From the NCBI RefSeq assembly GCF_900458435.1, contig NZ_UHCT01000001.1:1922001-1986000 (forward strand): DNA of 64,000 nt. Reading direction: 5' to 3'. Origin of the DNA: Staphylococcus carnosus (GTDB lineage Bacteria; Bacillota; Bacilli; Staphylococcales; Staphylococcaceae). Made by a program: the position numbers and the translations under genes. Below are positions 38,558-51,164 of this stretch, one piece after another. Each line of letters starts with the position of its first letter. The first letter of the stretch is position 1. A model generated the notes under the pieces. That model did not search any database, was not told the origin of the DNA, and saw nothing but the letters and a program-made list of their open reading frames with translations.

Positions 38558-38617
38558 AATATACCATGCAGAAATCCCCTTTTCAAGACGGTTGTATTAT
38601 GAAAACGTTTTTGTCAC
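38558..38617 (-). promoter_or_regulatory. RsaE promoter with upstream regulator-type sites
   Basis: On the minus strand TTGAAA (38587-38582) and TATATT (38563-38558) are 18 bases apart. Upstream, 38601-38617 holds the palindromic core GAAAACGTTTT resembling a degenerate cre site, and TGACAAGTTTGTGACAAA resembles SrrA/ResD-type repeats. SrrAB control of RsaE is known in S. aureus; the cre idea is mine. Confidence 0.65.
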
Positions 38618-38650
38618 AAACTTGTCATATTATAAACGATTTCACAATGT

Positions 38651-40459
38651 TTAAGCTTTGATTAGCTTTTCAAATTCGTCTAATTTTCTTTCAAAAGTTT
38701 GGCATGCTTGTTCAATCGGTTCAGGTGATTTCATATCCACACCCGCATTTTTAAGAATTTCAATTGGGTAATTTGAGCTGCCTTTTTTCAAGAATTCATT
38801 AATATAACGTTTAACTGCAGGTTCTCCTTCGTTTAAGATTTGATAACTTAAACTTTGTGCTGCACTATAACCTGTAGCATATTGATATACATAATAATTC
38901 ATATAGAAGTGAGGGATTCGAGACCACTCTTTACTGATATCTTCATCAGTATCTACAATATCGCCAAAGTATTCACGATTAAGTTTCGCATATTCTTCAT
39001 TCATTCTATTAGCAGTCAATGGTTCCCCTGCTTCTTCGATTTGATGAATTTTATGTTCGAATTCTGCAAACATTGTTTGACGGAATAAAGTTGCGCGGAA
39101 ACGCTCTAATTCTTGATTTAATAATAATAAACGACGTTCGTCATCTAAATGTTTTTCCATATAGTCACTTAATAATGCTTCGTTTGTAGTAGAAGCAACT
39201 TCTGCTACGAAGATAGAATAATCACTGTGATTAGATGGTTGATTTTTTCTGCTGAAATAACTATGTGCAGAATGACCGAATTCATGAATTAATGTGAATA
39301 AATCAGATACAGTGTCTGACCAATTTAATAAGATAAATGGATTAGTTAAGTGTGCACCTGAAGAATAACCACCTGAACGTTTACCTTTATTTTCGTAAAC
39401 ATCTACCCAGCGATTGTTTAAGCCTTCTTTAACCACTTCTAAGTATTCATCGCCCATTGGTTCTAACGCTTTTAACATCCAATCTACCGCTTCATCATAA
39501 GGCATTTCAAATTTAATATCTTTTACTAGCGGTGTATATAAGTCATACATTTTCATATCATCTAAACCTAATACTTCTTTACGTAAAGCAGTATAGCGAT
39601 GAAGTAAAGGAAGATATTTATGAACTGTTTTAACTAAGTTATCATATACTTCTTCTGGAATATGGTTGTTGCTTAACGCTTGTTCACGTGCAGTTTTATA
39701 ATTGTGTGTACGTGCATTGAATACATGTTTTTTCACTTCGCCTGTTAACGTAGCAGCTAAAGTATTATTGTATGCACCGTATGCTTTATATAGATTACGG
39801 AATGCAGAACGGCGTAATTCACGATCATCAGATTCAAGATATTTAATAAATGTACCTTGAGTAAGCGGATGTTTATTTCCATCTTTATCTACTGCATCTT
39901 CAAATTCTAAATCTGCATTGCTGAACATACCATACACATTACTTGGTGTAGACAATGCATCTTGTGCTTCTGTTAATAATTTTTCTTTATCCGCACTTAA
40001 AATATGTGGACGTTGTTCATTGATTAATTTCAAATCAAATGCATAACGTTCTAAATCTTTATTTTCATCAATGAATGATTGGATTTTATCTTCATCGATT
40101 TGTAGAATTTCTGGCACAAGGAAACTCCAGCTAGAACTTAATTTAATTGCTAATTGATGAGCACGTGCTTCATATCCTGTATATTTATCATTGCCTGTAT
40201 CTTGGTCTTGTTTAAGATGAGCATATACATAAACTTTCTCTAGCTCTGTTTCAATCTTATCTTCTAATGCAAGTGCATCATATAATGTTTCTGCATTATC
40301 AGCTAAATGGCCTTTATATTTTTCTTCAGCTCCTAAGTAGCTTTCAACATCTTTGAAAGCTTTCTCGAACGCTTCATCACTCTCAAAAATAGTTGTTAAA
40401 TCCCAAGTGTACTCAGGATATTTTTGTTCTTGTTGTTCTCTTGTCAATTGTTGACTCAT
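38651..40459 (-). CDS. pepF: Oligoendopeptidase F
   Basis: Cytoplasmic M3-family zinc metallopeptidase of 602 residues that trims peptides of roughly 7-17 residues, such as those imported by Opp. The HExxH zinc motif is in LIHEFGHSAHSYF (near 387) with the third ligand Glu in the following helix (EVASTTNEAL). The MSQQLTREQQ start has GGAGGC upstream. Probably a single-gene unit; RsaE lies immediately downstream on the same strand. Confidence 0.95.
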   Translation of the reverse strand: MSQQLTREQQEQKYPEYTWDLTTIFESDEAFEKAFKDVESYLGAEEKYKGHLADNAETLYDALALEDKIETELEKVYVYAHLKQDQDTGNDKYTGYEARAHQLAIKLSSSWSFLVPEILQIDEDKIQSFIDENKDLERYAFDLKLINEQRPHILSADKEKLLTEAQDALSTPSNVYGMFSNADLEFEDAVDKDGNKHPLTQGTFIKYLESDDRELRRSAFRNLYKAYGAYNNTLAATLTGEVKKHVFNARTHNYKTAREQALSNNHIPEEVYDNLVKTVHKYLPLLHRYTALRKEVLGLDDMKMYDLYTPLVKDIKFEMPYDEAVDWMLKALEPMGDEYLEVVKEGLNNRWVDVYENKGKRSGGYSSGAHLTNPFILLNWSDTVSDLFTLIHEFGHSAHSYFSRKNQPSNHSDYSIFVAEVASTTNEALLSDYMEKHLDDERRLLLLNQELERFRATLFRQTMFAEFEHKIHQIEEAGEPLTANRMNEEYAKLNREYFGDIVDTDEDISKEWSRIPHFYMNYYVYQYATGYSAAQSLSYQILNEGEPAVKRYINEFLKKGSSNYPIEILKNAGVDMKSPEPIEQACQTFERKLDEFEKLIKA

Positions 40460-40659
40460 ACTAAAAAAAGCCTCCTTGAATGATTAAAAATAGTAATAAC
40501 TTAATTTTCTCATTTATCCCGCTAATTTGCACGTCATTACAACTACACCTATCTCATTTATTAGAATTTACTGATATCTTTAATTAATCGTCGCTGTTAA
40601 AAATAGAACAATAGTCAAAAGCACCTTAAACTTTCAATTCATATCTGAAATTTATTTTA

Positions 40660-40713
40660 TTTATAACTAAAAAGCCCCTAAAACCGAATTTTTAACACTC
40701 GATTTTAGGGGCT
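40660..40713 (-). terminator. Intrinsic terminator after mecA
   Basis: Arms AGCCCCTAAAA 40673-40683 and TTTTAGGGGCT 40703-40713, with T-rich sequence beyond on the minus strand. Confidence 0.85.
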
Positions 40714-40747
40714 CAATATATAATAGAACGATTTTATCTATATCAAA

Positions 40748-41464
40748 TTAAATTTCTTCAGTATCAGTAAAGAAACGACGAACTTGAGCTGTAACATTGT
40801 GGCTCATAATGATTTTAGCGTAATCATTCAAGTACATTTCTGATCTGTCGCTTGGTTGTGTAAATTCAAGTAATTGACTATAGAAGTCGTTAATTACTTC
40901 TTCACCTACGTTATCATCAAAATGAATAGCGTAGTAGTATTCATTGTTCAACATATATAATAAATCTTCAAAGTCATCAGTAGGTTGGTTGCTATGATGT
41001 GCATAATCAATTACTGACTCTAAATCTTCAAATTTCACGATTACTAAACGTCCATTTGTATGACGTGCACGTTTAGAATGATCAGAAGCATGTGATCTTC
41101 TTTGTTGTTGATTACCTTGTACGCTTTCTTCATTTTCATCTTCAAACGATTGTTCTAGTAATTCATTTAATTGTCGGTCGAATTCGTTATTCATATTGTC
41201 ATCAGCCATATTCATCATTTCTTCATTTTTTGATTTAGAAATGACAACTTCCACGCCTTTTTCAAAAGCATGAACTTGAATCCATAATGGTCCTTCAACT
41301 ACAAAGTCTTCTTCTTCGTTGATTTCTTCCATCATTGACCAGAAGAATTCTTCGCCACGTTGACGGTTTGTCCATAAATCTTCTCTTTTGAAGCCTCTTG
41401 ATTCAATATCACCATACGTTATGAAAAGTTTAACTGTTGTGTCATCTACGCGCTCTATTCTCAT
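40748..41464 (-). CDS. mecA: Adapter protein MecA
   Basis: ClpC adaptor (not the methicillin-resistance gene of the same name). It is 238 residues: N-terminal substrate-binding domain MRIERVDDTTVKLFITYGDIESRGF, an acidic Gln/Asn-rich linker (about 85-135) and a C-terminal ClpC-binding domain. It targets ComK-like and other substrates to ClpCP. Next to spx as in other Bacillales. The leader carries an inverted repeat CTAGACT/AGTCTAG (41500-41530). Confidence 0.92.
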   Translation of the reverse strand: MRIERVDDTTVKLFITYGDIESRGFKREDLWTNRQRGEEFFWSMMEEINEEEDFVVEGPLWIQVHAFEKGVEVVISKSKNEEMMNMADDNMNNEFDRQLNELLEQSFEDENEESVQGNQQQRRSHASDHSKRARHTNGRLVIVKFEDLESVIDYAHHSNQPTDDFEDLLYMLNNEYYYAIHFDDNVGEEVINDFYSQLLEFTQPSDRSEMYLNDYAKIIMSHNVTAQVRRFFTDTEEI

Positions 41465-41499
41465 ATCATCTCACTCCTTACAGTCGATGAATAGCAAAA

Positions 41500-41530
41500 C
41501 TAGACTTTAGACAAACTTCCTAGAGTCTAG
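41500..41530 (-). promoter_or_regulatory. Inverted repeat in the mecA upstream region
   Basis: CTAGACT (41500-41506) and AGTCTAG (41524-41530) form a 7-bp dyad 36-66 bases before the mecA start. It could be an operator or a leader hairpin; nothing else is seen in the 304-base gap up to spx except the spx terminator. Confidence 0.35.
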
Positions 41531-41699
41531 GTATGGTCTACTTTTTCGACAACCTAGAATAGTACCCATATTGTATTAAAACGGTATGCAAATTACAATT
41601 TATTTGTTTATAAGTTTGTTAAGTGAAGAGTGACGTACCGTTGACTTATTATACTAACATATTACCCTGTAATACTCTATGAAAACGGTTTGCATTTCA

Positions 41700-41736
41700 A
41701 AATCATAAAAAGCCACAGCACAACTGTACTGCAGCT
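41700..41736 (-). terminator. Intrinsic terminator after spx
   Basis: The minus-strand RNA AGCTGCAGTACA pairs fully (with G-U wobbles) with TGTGCTGTGGCT (41711-41736) and is followed by TTTTTATG. The wobbles mean it works only in the minus orientation. Confidence 0.72.
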
Positions 41737-41768
41737 CCTTACATGGTAATTCAGTTAGAACGTGATTC

Positions 41769-42167
41769 TTATAAGTCGACCATTCGTTGTGCTTCTTGTA
41801 ATTGGAACGTACGCACTTTTCTTGGTAAGAAACGACGAATTTCGTCTTCATTATAACCAACTTGCAAACGTTTTTCGTCTAAGATAATTGGACGACGTAA
41901 TAATCCTGGATTATCTTGGATGATTGTGTATAATTCTTGCAATGGTAAAGAGTCGATATCGACGTTTAATTTTTGATATGTTTTAGAACGAGTTGAGATA
42001 ATCTCATCTGTTCCGTCTTCTGTCATTTTTAAAATTTGTTTAATTTCATCAATTGTTAAATGTTCTGAAAAAATGTTACGCTCCGTATACGGAATGTCAT
42101 GTTCTTGTAACCATGCTTTCGCTTTACGGCAAGATGTGCAGCTTGGTGATGTGAATAGTGTTACCAT
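41769..42167 (-). CDS. spxA: Transcriptional regulator Spx
   Basis: ArsC-fold RNA polymerase alpha-CTD-binding regulator of thiol stress. The start at ATG 42167 ([13 protein letters not shown]) has GAGTGAGATG upstream and puts the redox switch at Cys10-Ser-x-Cys13, exactly the Spx spacing; 132 residues. The protein level is set by ClpXP with YjbH (35607 in this window). The frame extends further upstream without a site and is not used. Confidence 0.96.
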   Translation of the reverse strand: MVTLFTSPSCTSCRKAKAWLQEHDIPYTERNIFSEHLTIDEIKQILKMTEDGTDEIISTRSKTYQKLNVDIDSLPLQELYTIIQDNPGLLRRPIILDEKRLQVGYNEDEIRRFLPRKVRTFQLQEAQRMVDL

Positions 42168-43559
<1,392 letters not shown>

Positions 43560-43574
43560 CATATTACACACTGA

Positions 43575-43607
43575 AATGCACCCTGAATTTTAGGGTGCAT
43601 TTTTTAA
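43575..43607 (+). terminator. Intrinsic terminator after trpS
   Basis: AAATGCACCCT pairs with AGGGTGCATTT, followed by a T-run. Confidence 0.88.
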
Positions 43608-43702
43608 TCTTACAATTATTTTTAAATTACACAACTTTATATTTATGCAGTAATGAAAACGTTGTATAATAAAATTACAACAACGAATCGGAGTGAGACA
43701 TC

Positions 43703-43918
43703 TTGAAATTACATCCATTTAGAATTCTTTTATACATCGCGCTAATCTTATATTTACTTTTTAATTTACTCGTTACTTATCATGCTATCGTAAACTACAC
43801 TTTGTTTGTTTTATCATTTGTGATATTTGCAAGTATTTTAATTAAAAAGTTATATCATGGCGGTCATTTTCACTTCAACAATAAAAAACAACTGAAAAAT
43901 CCGCTTCTCAAACATTAA
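43703..43918 (+). CDS. Small membrane protein of unknown function
   Basis: A 71-residue protein not recognised. It has two hydrophobic helices (about 8-28 and 31-47) and a basic C-terminus rich in Lys and His (KKLYHGGHFHFNNKKQ), suggesting an inner-membrane hairpin with a cytoplasmic tail. It starts at TTG 43703 with GGAG about 9 bases upstream and is preceded by a TATAAT box (43665-43670). A small hairpin (43923-43951) could terminate it. Confidence 0.6.
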   Translation: MKLHPFRILLYIALILYLLFNLLVTYHAIVNYTLFVLSFVIFASILIKKLYHGGHFHFNNKKQLKNPLLKH

Positions 43919-44004
43919 GCTCTATCCAAAATTCGGATGCTTTTTGGATTATCACAAGCCTGATATTATATGTCGAAACAATGTTGCTTGCAGTAATACA
44001 TCAT

Positions 44005-44065
44005 TAAATAATAAATCCCTCTATTAAGCAGTCGCTGAATAAGCGAAATGTTAATAGAGGGATTT
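44005..44065. terminator. Terminator between the small membrane protein gene and thiC
   Basis: A perfect 15-bp stem (AAATCCCTCTATTAA 44013-44027 with 44051-44065) just beyond the thiC stop; T-rich on both sides. Confidence 0.82.
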
Positions 44066-44069
44066 TATA

Positions 44070-45906
<1,837 letters not shown>

Positions 45907-46008
45907 CAGAAAAGACTCTATTTTATGACTTCGAAAAAATTATGTAATAACTAACCTATTACAGGAATATACATATTTTCGAGTTTAAATTTCTCTTATC
46001 ATTTTTAC

Positions 46009-46089
46009 ACGCTTCCCTACGCTAGTGCTAACTAGATCAGGTTCAAAGGGTTGATAATATATCTTTCAGCCTATACGGCACCCCTAGCA
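46009..46089 (-). ncRNA. TPP riboswitch aptamer (THI element)
   Basis: The minus strand shows all conserved blocks: AGGGGTGCC, GGCTGAAAG, ACCCTTTGAACCTGATCTAG, GTTAGCACTAGCG and TAGGGAAG. It binds thiamine pyrophosphate and turns thiC off through the downstream terminator. The element appears fully intact although thiC is frameshifted. Confidence 0.96.
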
Positions 46090-46112
46090 ATGAATATTTA
46101 ATTTACAAATTT

Positions 46113-46141
46113 ATATTAACATTCATTATTTTAATGTTCAA
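46113..46141 (-). promoter_or_regulatory. Promoter of the TPP riboswitch-thiC transcript
   Basis: On the minus strand TTGAAC (46141-46136), a 17-base spacer and TAATAT (46118-46113) place the start near 46106, just before the aptamer. Confidence 0.65.
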
Positions 46142-46191
46142 GTCAATATCTAAAATGAAAAGTAATTAATATCATTCGAGTTTTTTAGCAG

Positions 46192-47193
46192 TTACACGTT
46201 TTCATTTGGATTCAACGGCGCTAATTCCCTGATTGTGTTCATTCTTAATTTATGGCTTTGTACAGGCATATGCAACATCCATTCATCAATCAAACCGCTT
46301 CGATTAACCTCATTCAATGTATCAACCACTTCTTCTTTGCTTCCGCTGATAATCCTCATTCTTTTCTCGGTAACTTCGAAGTTTTTTTCTGACTCATTTC
46401 GGTATTCATCCACTTGTTGTTTCGTATTTAATACAATTCTGCTTCCATCTTCAAATGTTAATTCGTAATGTCTTTGGGAGAATCTCATAGGCATCTTTTG
46501 ATTTCCATCTGTTGTCACCACAGCAGGTATCGATACGATGAAACGCCCTTTTGGATAACGTTTTTTATATGCTTTCAACGCATTTTCTAACTCCGACAAA
46601 TCAGAGTTAATGAAATAAGCATAGACAATACCTGTTTGTGCTTCTGCAGCTTGAATGGCTGAATGTTCACTTGTTCCTAATAAATATACCGGCACAGGTT
46701 TATCAGTTTCATCACGATGTGCAGTACGAATACCTTCATATTCACTATGATCAGTAAATTTTTGGGTGTTCAGTTGGTTTAAAAGTGAGAATTTCTCATC
46801 AAATTGCTTTAATGGTTTTTGCAGCTCTTCTTGTAATAAATCAACGACTTTTGGATATCCTCCAGGTGCTTTACCTACTGCTAAATCAACACGTTGATGC
46901 GACAGTTTATCTATTAAATGAAATTGTTCAATTACTTTTAGAGGATGACAGTGTTGCAGCATAACACCTCCAGAACCAATCCTCATTTGTTTTGTATGAT
47001 CAAGCAAATACATAATCAGTATTTCTGGAGAAGTTCCTACCACATCTTTAAGATTATGATGTTCAGAGAGAAAATAGCGTGTATAACCTGATTGATCTGC
47101 TAGTTGGGCTAATTCTAACGTATGATTCAAAGCTTCTGTTACTGTTTGCCCTTTGTTTATGGGTGTTTGATCTAATATACTCATCGGTAACAT
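46192..47193 (-). CDS. LLM-class flavin-dependent oxidoreductase (luciferase-like)
   Basis: A bacterial luciferase-like TIM-barrel monooxygenase of about 333 residues. Family features include LSEHHN near residue 45, RIGSGGVMLQHCHPLKVIEQF and DLAVGKAPGG. It uses reduced flavin and O2; the substrate is unknown. The start is placed at ATG 47193 (MLPMSILDQT), with GAGGTGA about 5-8 bases upstream; the ATG at 47202 touches that site. Isolated between the thiC locus and the opp operon. Confidence 0.82.
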   Translation of the reverse strand: MLPMSILDQTPINKGQTVTEALNHTLELAQLADQSGYTRYFLSEHHNLKDVVGTSPEILIMYLLDHTKQMRIGSGGVMLQHCHPLKVIEQFHLIDKLSHQRVDLAVGKAPGGYPKVVDLLQEELQKPLKQFDEKFSLLNQLNTQKFTDHSEYEGIRTAHRDETDKPVPVYLLGTSEHSAIQAAEAQTGIVYAYFINSDLSELENALKAYKKRYPKGRFIVSIPAVVTTDGNQKMPMRFSQRHYELTFEDGSRIVLNTKQQVDEYRNESEKNFEVTEKRMRIISGSKEEVVDTLNEVNRSGLIDEWMLHMPVQSHKLRMNTIRELAPLNPNENV

Positions 47194-47272
47194 GACATTC
47201 ACCTCAATCTATTTCTTTTCTTAAATGCTAGGTTTGTTCGCTTTTAAAGTCAATTTTATAGCTTTCAGCAAA

Positions 47273-47302
47273 CCAAAAACACACAGCCGAATTGACTGTG
47301 TG
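47273..47302 (-). terminator. Intrinsic terminator of the opp operon
   Basis: CACACAG 47280-47286 with CTGTGTG 47296-47302; on the minus strand followed by TTTTTGG. It lies about 50 bases after the oppA stop. Confidence 0.72.
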
Positions 47303-47355
47303 CTTTATTATATAGATTCTTTTGTTGAAGTGAATTTCTACCATTAAATTTCACT

Positions 47356-49020
47356 TTATTGATCTTTCTTTTTCTTTCCTGTTTCTCTATCAATACTCTT
47401 GTCGATATAGGCATGTTTAAGTGTAGTCTCTCCGCCAATTTCATGGTATACAATACCTTTCAATTGAGGATTACGAAGGCTTGCTGCACCTTGTTGATAA
47501 ATCGGTGCAACTGGTGCTTCACTTAACATAAATTCTTCAGCATCTTTTAGTTCATTAATACGTTCATTAGGTTTTTTCAATAATGGACCATTCGCTTCTT
47601 TCAGCATGTTGTCATATTTCTTGCTGCCCCAACCTGTATTATTTTGAGCATTGCCAGTAGTCATTGTGTCTAAATAAGTCATTGGGTCAGGATAATCTGG
47701 TCCCCAACCTGATAATGACATTGAGTAATTCATTGTTAACTCTGCAGTTACACGTTGTTTAAATGGTAATTGTTTAATATTCACAGTTACCCCTGGCAGA
47801 TTTTTCTCAATCTGTGATTTGATAAACTGTGCTGAAATTTTAGAACTTGGTGTATCTTCAGTGTTCAATGTAAATGTAAATTGGTCTTTACCTAAAGCTT
47901 TTTTCGCTTTATCGAGATGTGTTTTTGCTTCTGATTTATTATATTTAAGTGGTGATTTTACTAAATCAGCATAGTCTTTGCCATCTGGAAGAATATCTGT
48001 CTTTTTAGAAGTAAATCCATCAAATGGTTTCGAACCATCTCCTAATACATTATCAACATATGCTTTTTTATCAATTGATTGTGCAATTGCATAACGCATA
48101 TCTTTATTTTTAAATTCAGGCTGCTCTTTTTCGTTCATTTTCAAGAAGAATGTAGAAGCTTTTAAGCGTTTAAATAATGCTGGACTATCTTTATATTTAT
48201 CAACTTGTTCAGATGTAATACCAGTATTATCTACTGAACCTGTATCATACAAAGATGCACCTGCTTGCTGGTCCTTCAAAATTTTGAAATTGATTTTATC
48301 TAACTTAACTGCTTTTTTATCCCAATATTTTGGGTTCTTTTTCATTAAAATTTTGTCTTCCACTTTCCAATCAGTAAGTTCAAATGGACCATTATATACT
48401 GCTTTGTCTGCAGTTGTTCCATATTGTTTGCCATATTTCTTCGCAACTTTTTCATTTTGCGGCATATATGTACCGAATGCTAACATTTGGTTGAAATATG
48501 GTAACGGCTTGTTCAATTTAATTTGCACTGTATACTTGTCTAGTGCTTTAGCACCTAATTTATTAACCGGCATTTTACCTTCATTAATTTTTTGTGCATT
48601 TTTAATATCATACATGATATAAGCATATTCAGAAGCTGTTTGTGGATCTAATGCTTTACGCCAAGCATACACAAAGTCATTTGCGGTAACCGGATCACCA
48701 TTTGACCATTTTGCATTTTTACGCATCTTGATTGTTAAAGTTTTACCGCCATCGCTTTTCTTAGGCATTCCTTTGGCAATTGCTGGAATAGCTTGGTCTT
48801 TTTTATCTAAAGAATATAGTCCTTCGTAAACTTGATTGTAAACATTGAATGAAACAGTATCTGTCGCAAGAACAGTATCTAATGTACTCATGTCTTGAGA
48901 TAATACTGAACGATATACTTGCCCTTTACCATCATAAATACCGCCGCCTTGGCTGCACCCGCTTAAAACTAACGCTGCAATTCCAAGCATTAAGGCGAAT
49001 GAAATTAATTTTTTCTTCAT
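47356..49020 (-). CDS. oppA: Oligopeptide ABC transporter, substrate-binding lipoprotein
   Basis: A 554-residue extracellular lipoprotein (SBP family 5). The signal peptide MKKKLISFALMLGIAALVL is followed by the lipobox LSGC (Cys at about 22). The body has VLSQDMSTLDTVLATD at the N-lobe and WGPDYPDPMTYLDTM typical of OppA. It captures peptides for OppBCDF. Last gene of the operon, 14 bases after oppF. Confidence 0.94.
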   Translation of the reverse strand: MKKKLISFALMLGIAALVLSGCSQGGGIYDGKGQVYRSVLSQDMSTLDTVLATDTVSFNVYNQVYEGLYSLDKKDQAIPAIAKGMPKKSDGGKTLTIKMRKNAKWSNGDPVTANDFVYAWRKALDPQTASEYAYIMYDIKNAQKINEGKMPVNKLGAKALDKYTVQIKLNKPLPYFNQMLAFGTYMPQNEKVAKKYGKQYGTTADKAVYNGPFELTDWKVEDKILMKKNPKYWDKKAVKLDKINFKILKDQQAGASLYDTGSVDNTGITSEQVDKYKDSPALFKRLKASTFFLKMNEKEQPEFKNKDMRYAIAQSIDKKAYVDNVLGDGSKPFDGFTSKKTDILPDGKDYADLVKSPLKYNKSEAKTHLDKAKKALGKDQFTFTLNTEDTPSSKISAQFIKSQIEKNLPGVTVNIKQLPFKQRVTAELTMNYSMSLSGWGPDYPDPMTYLDTMTTGNAQNNTGWGSKKYDNMLKEANGPLLKKPNERINELKDAEEFMLSEAPVAPIYQQGAASLRNPQLKGIVYHEIGGETTLKHAYIDKSIDRETGKKKKDQ

Positions 49021-49034
49021 AATGCTTCTCCCCC

Positions 49035-50078
49035 TTACACCGTTTGTTTTAATCTTTGTTTCAATTCTTCCGCTTCTTTATCCGTCACAAATACATAATG
49101 TTCCGGTTTAATCTCCTGTAAAGAACGATTCGGATTTTCTTCAGCGTTTTCTTTATAAGTAATACGCGTTCTTGTACGTTCACTTTCAGGATCAGGTTGC
49201 GGTACCGCTGATAACAAAGATTGTGTATAAGGATGTAAAGGATGGTTATAAATTTCATCCGCTGAACCGATTTCCACAATTTTCCCAAAGTGCATTACAG
49301 CGATACGGTCTGAAATATATTTAACCATAGATAAATCATGCGCAATGAATAAGAATGTAATATTCTTTTCACGTTGCAGTTTCAACAGTAAGTTAACAAC
49401 TTGTGCTTGAATCGAAACGTCTAATGCCGAAATCGGTTCGTCTGCAATAATAAATTCCGGTTCAACTGCTAATGCACGTGCGATACCAATACGTTGTCTT
49501 TGTCCCCCTGAGAATTCATGCGGATAACGATTGGCGTGTTCTTTGTTTAATCCTACTGTTTCTAACAAATCATACACTCGTTTTTTACGTTCTTTTGTAC
49601 TTTTTGCTAATTTATGAATATCAATGCCTTCTGCAATAATATCCATTACTTTTAATCTTGGATTAAGTGAAGCATATGGATCTTGGAAAATCATTTGAAT
49701 TTTCTTATTGAACTTCAACATATCTTTGCGGTTTTTAATATCTTGAATATTAACCCCTTCGTAATACACTTCTCCGCTTGTTGCATCATTTAATTTAATT
49801 AATGCTTTACCTGTTGTAGATTTACCACATCCAGATTCTCCAACTAAACCAAATGTTTCCCCTTTGAAAATGTCGAAAGAAATATCTTCGATTGCACGAA
49901 CTTCGTTTCGCTTTCCGACATTAAAGTATTGTTTTAAATTTTTAACACTCACTAATACTTCTTTATCTCCAGCAGGTTGACGTTGTGCGTTTAATTCTGA
50001 TTGTTCTCTTTCAATTTCGTTTTGTTTTTCTAATGCACCGCTTGTTTCTTCAAAATCTTTGTTTTGATTATCCTTCAT
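49035..50078 (-). CDS. oppF: Oligopeptide ABC transporter ATPase OppF
   Basis: A 347-residue ABC ATPase with Walker A GESGCGKS, signature SGGQRQRIGIARALA and Walker B IADEPISALD. It has the C-terminal oligopeptide-transporter extension (HPYTQSLLSAVPQPDP) and an N-terminal charged lead of about 35 residues. It pairs with OppD; overlaps the oppD end by 11 bases. Confidence 0.95.
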   Translation of the reverse strand: MKDNQNKDFEETSGALEKQNEIEREQSELNAQRQPAGDKEVLVSVKNLKQYFNVGKRNEVRAIEDISFDIFKGETFGLVGESGCGKSTTGKALIKLNDATSGEVYYEGVNIQDIKNRKDMLKFNKKIQMIFQDPYASLNPRLKVMDIIAEGIDIHKLAKSTKERKKRVYDLLETVGLNKEHANRYPHEFSGGQRQRIGIARALAVEPEFIIADEPISALDVSIQAQVVNLLLKLQREKNITFLFIAHDLSMVKYISDRIAVMHFGKIVEIGSADEIYNHPLHPYTQSLLSAVPQPDPESERTRTRITYKENAEENPNRSLQEIKPEHYVFVTDKEAEELKQRLKQTV

Positions 50079-51150
50079 TGAACGCCACCCTTTCTACACG
50101 TTCAGCGTGCTCAAATTTATTCGGCATTTCTCTTTGACGTCTCACAACCAGTTCAGGTGGTTGTACTTTAGGAGAACGTTCATCTAACAACCATGATTTT
50201 ACAAAATGTGTTGGTGAAACTTGGAACCACGGAGGTGCTTCTTTAAAATCAATACCTAAAGCATATTGGCTTCTCGCTGCAAATGCATCACCTTTTGGCG
50301 GATGCAATAAGTCAGGCGGTGTACCTGGAATAGCGACAAGTTCTGTGTCAGTACCAGTTTCTAAATCAGGCATTGAAGATAACAGTCCCCAAGTATAAGG
50401 ATGTTGCGGATCATAGAAAATTTCATCAACATCTCCCGTTTCTACCATTTGACCTCCATACATTACAGCCACTCTGTCAGCAATGTTTGCAACAACACCT
50501 AAGTCATGTGTAATAAAGATAATGGATGTATCAATTTTCTTTTGCAGCTCTTTCATTAAGTCTAAAATTTGAGCTTGCATTGTAACGTCTAAAGCTGTTG
50601 TCGGTTCATCTGCGATTAATACTTTCGGTTCACAAGCAAGCGCTGTAGCGATTACGATACGCTGTCTTTGTCCACCAGAGAATTGGTGAGGATATGCTTT
50701 AAAACGTTCTTTTGCATTTGGCAATCCAACCATATTTAGAATTTCCAGTGCTCTTTTTTTAGCTTGTGATTTATTATAGCCGCGATGTTTCATAAGTGGT
50801 TCCATGACTTGTTTCCCAATTTGCATTGTAGGATTCAATGAAGTCATCGGATCTTGGAAAATCATTGAAATATCTTTTCCTCTTAATTTAATTAATTCAC
50901 TTTCCGGCTTTTCAACTAAGTCTTCTCCTAAGAAGTTGATTTTACCTTTCTTGATTCGTCCAACATCGCCTTGGAACAATTTTGTCAAAGCTTTTGTTGT
51001 CACAGACTTACCAGAACCAGATTCACCCACAATTGCGAGTGTCTCCCCTTTGTCTAAATAAAAGTCTACGCCTCGAACTGCTTGCACTTCTCCTGCGTCA
51101 ATATCAAAGGAGACATGCAAGTCGTTCACTTCTAATATTCTTTCTGCCAT
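50068..51150 (-). CDS. oppD: Oligopeptide ABC transporter ATPase OppD
   Basis: A 360-residue ABC ATPase with Walker A GESGSGKS, signature SGGQRQRIVIATALA, Walker B IADEPTTALD and the C-terminal oligopeptide domain (QHPYTWGLLSSMPDL ... IPGTPPDL). The usual cysteine-rich C-terminal stretch of many OppD proteins is not seen (GDAFAARSQYAL instead of a Cys motif), so an extra Fe-S site is unlikely. Confidence 0.95.
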   Translation of the reverse strand: MAERILEVNDLHVSFDIDAGEVQAVRGVDFYLDKGETLAIVGESGSGKSVTTKALTKLFQGDVGRIKKGKINFLGEDLVEKPESELIKLRGKDISMIFQDPMTSLNPTMQIGKQVMEPLMKHRGYNKSQAKKRALEILNMVGLPNAKERFKAYPHQFSGGQRQRIVIATALACEPKVLIADEPTTALDVTMQAQILDLMKELQKKIDTSIIFITHDLGVVANIADRVAVMYGGQMVETGDVDEIFYDPQHPYTWGLLSSMPDLETGTDTELVAIPGTPPDLLHPPKGDAFAARSQYALGIDFKEAPPWFQVSPTHFVKSWLLDERSPKVQPPELVVRRQREMPNKFEHAERVERVAFNEG

Positions 51151-51164
51151 ACGATCTGCCTCCC

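Noticed and set aside
38463..38654. Plus-strand open frame of 63 codons
   Set aside because: It is the reverse complement of RsaE and its promoter.
40748..41464. mecA as a methicillin-resistance determinant
   Set aside because: The protein is the ClpC adaptor MecA; there is no penicillin-binding domain and no SCCmec sequence nearby.
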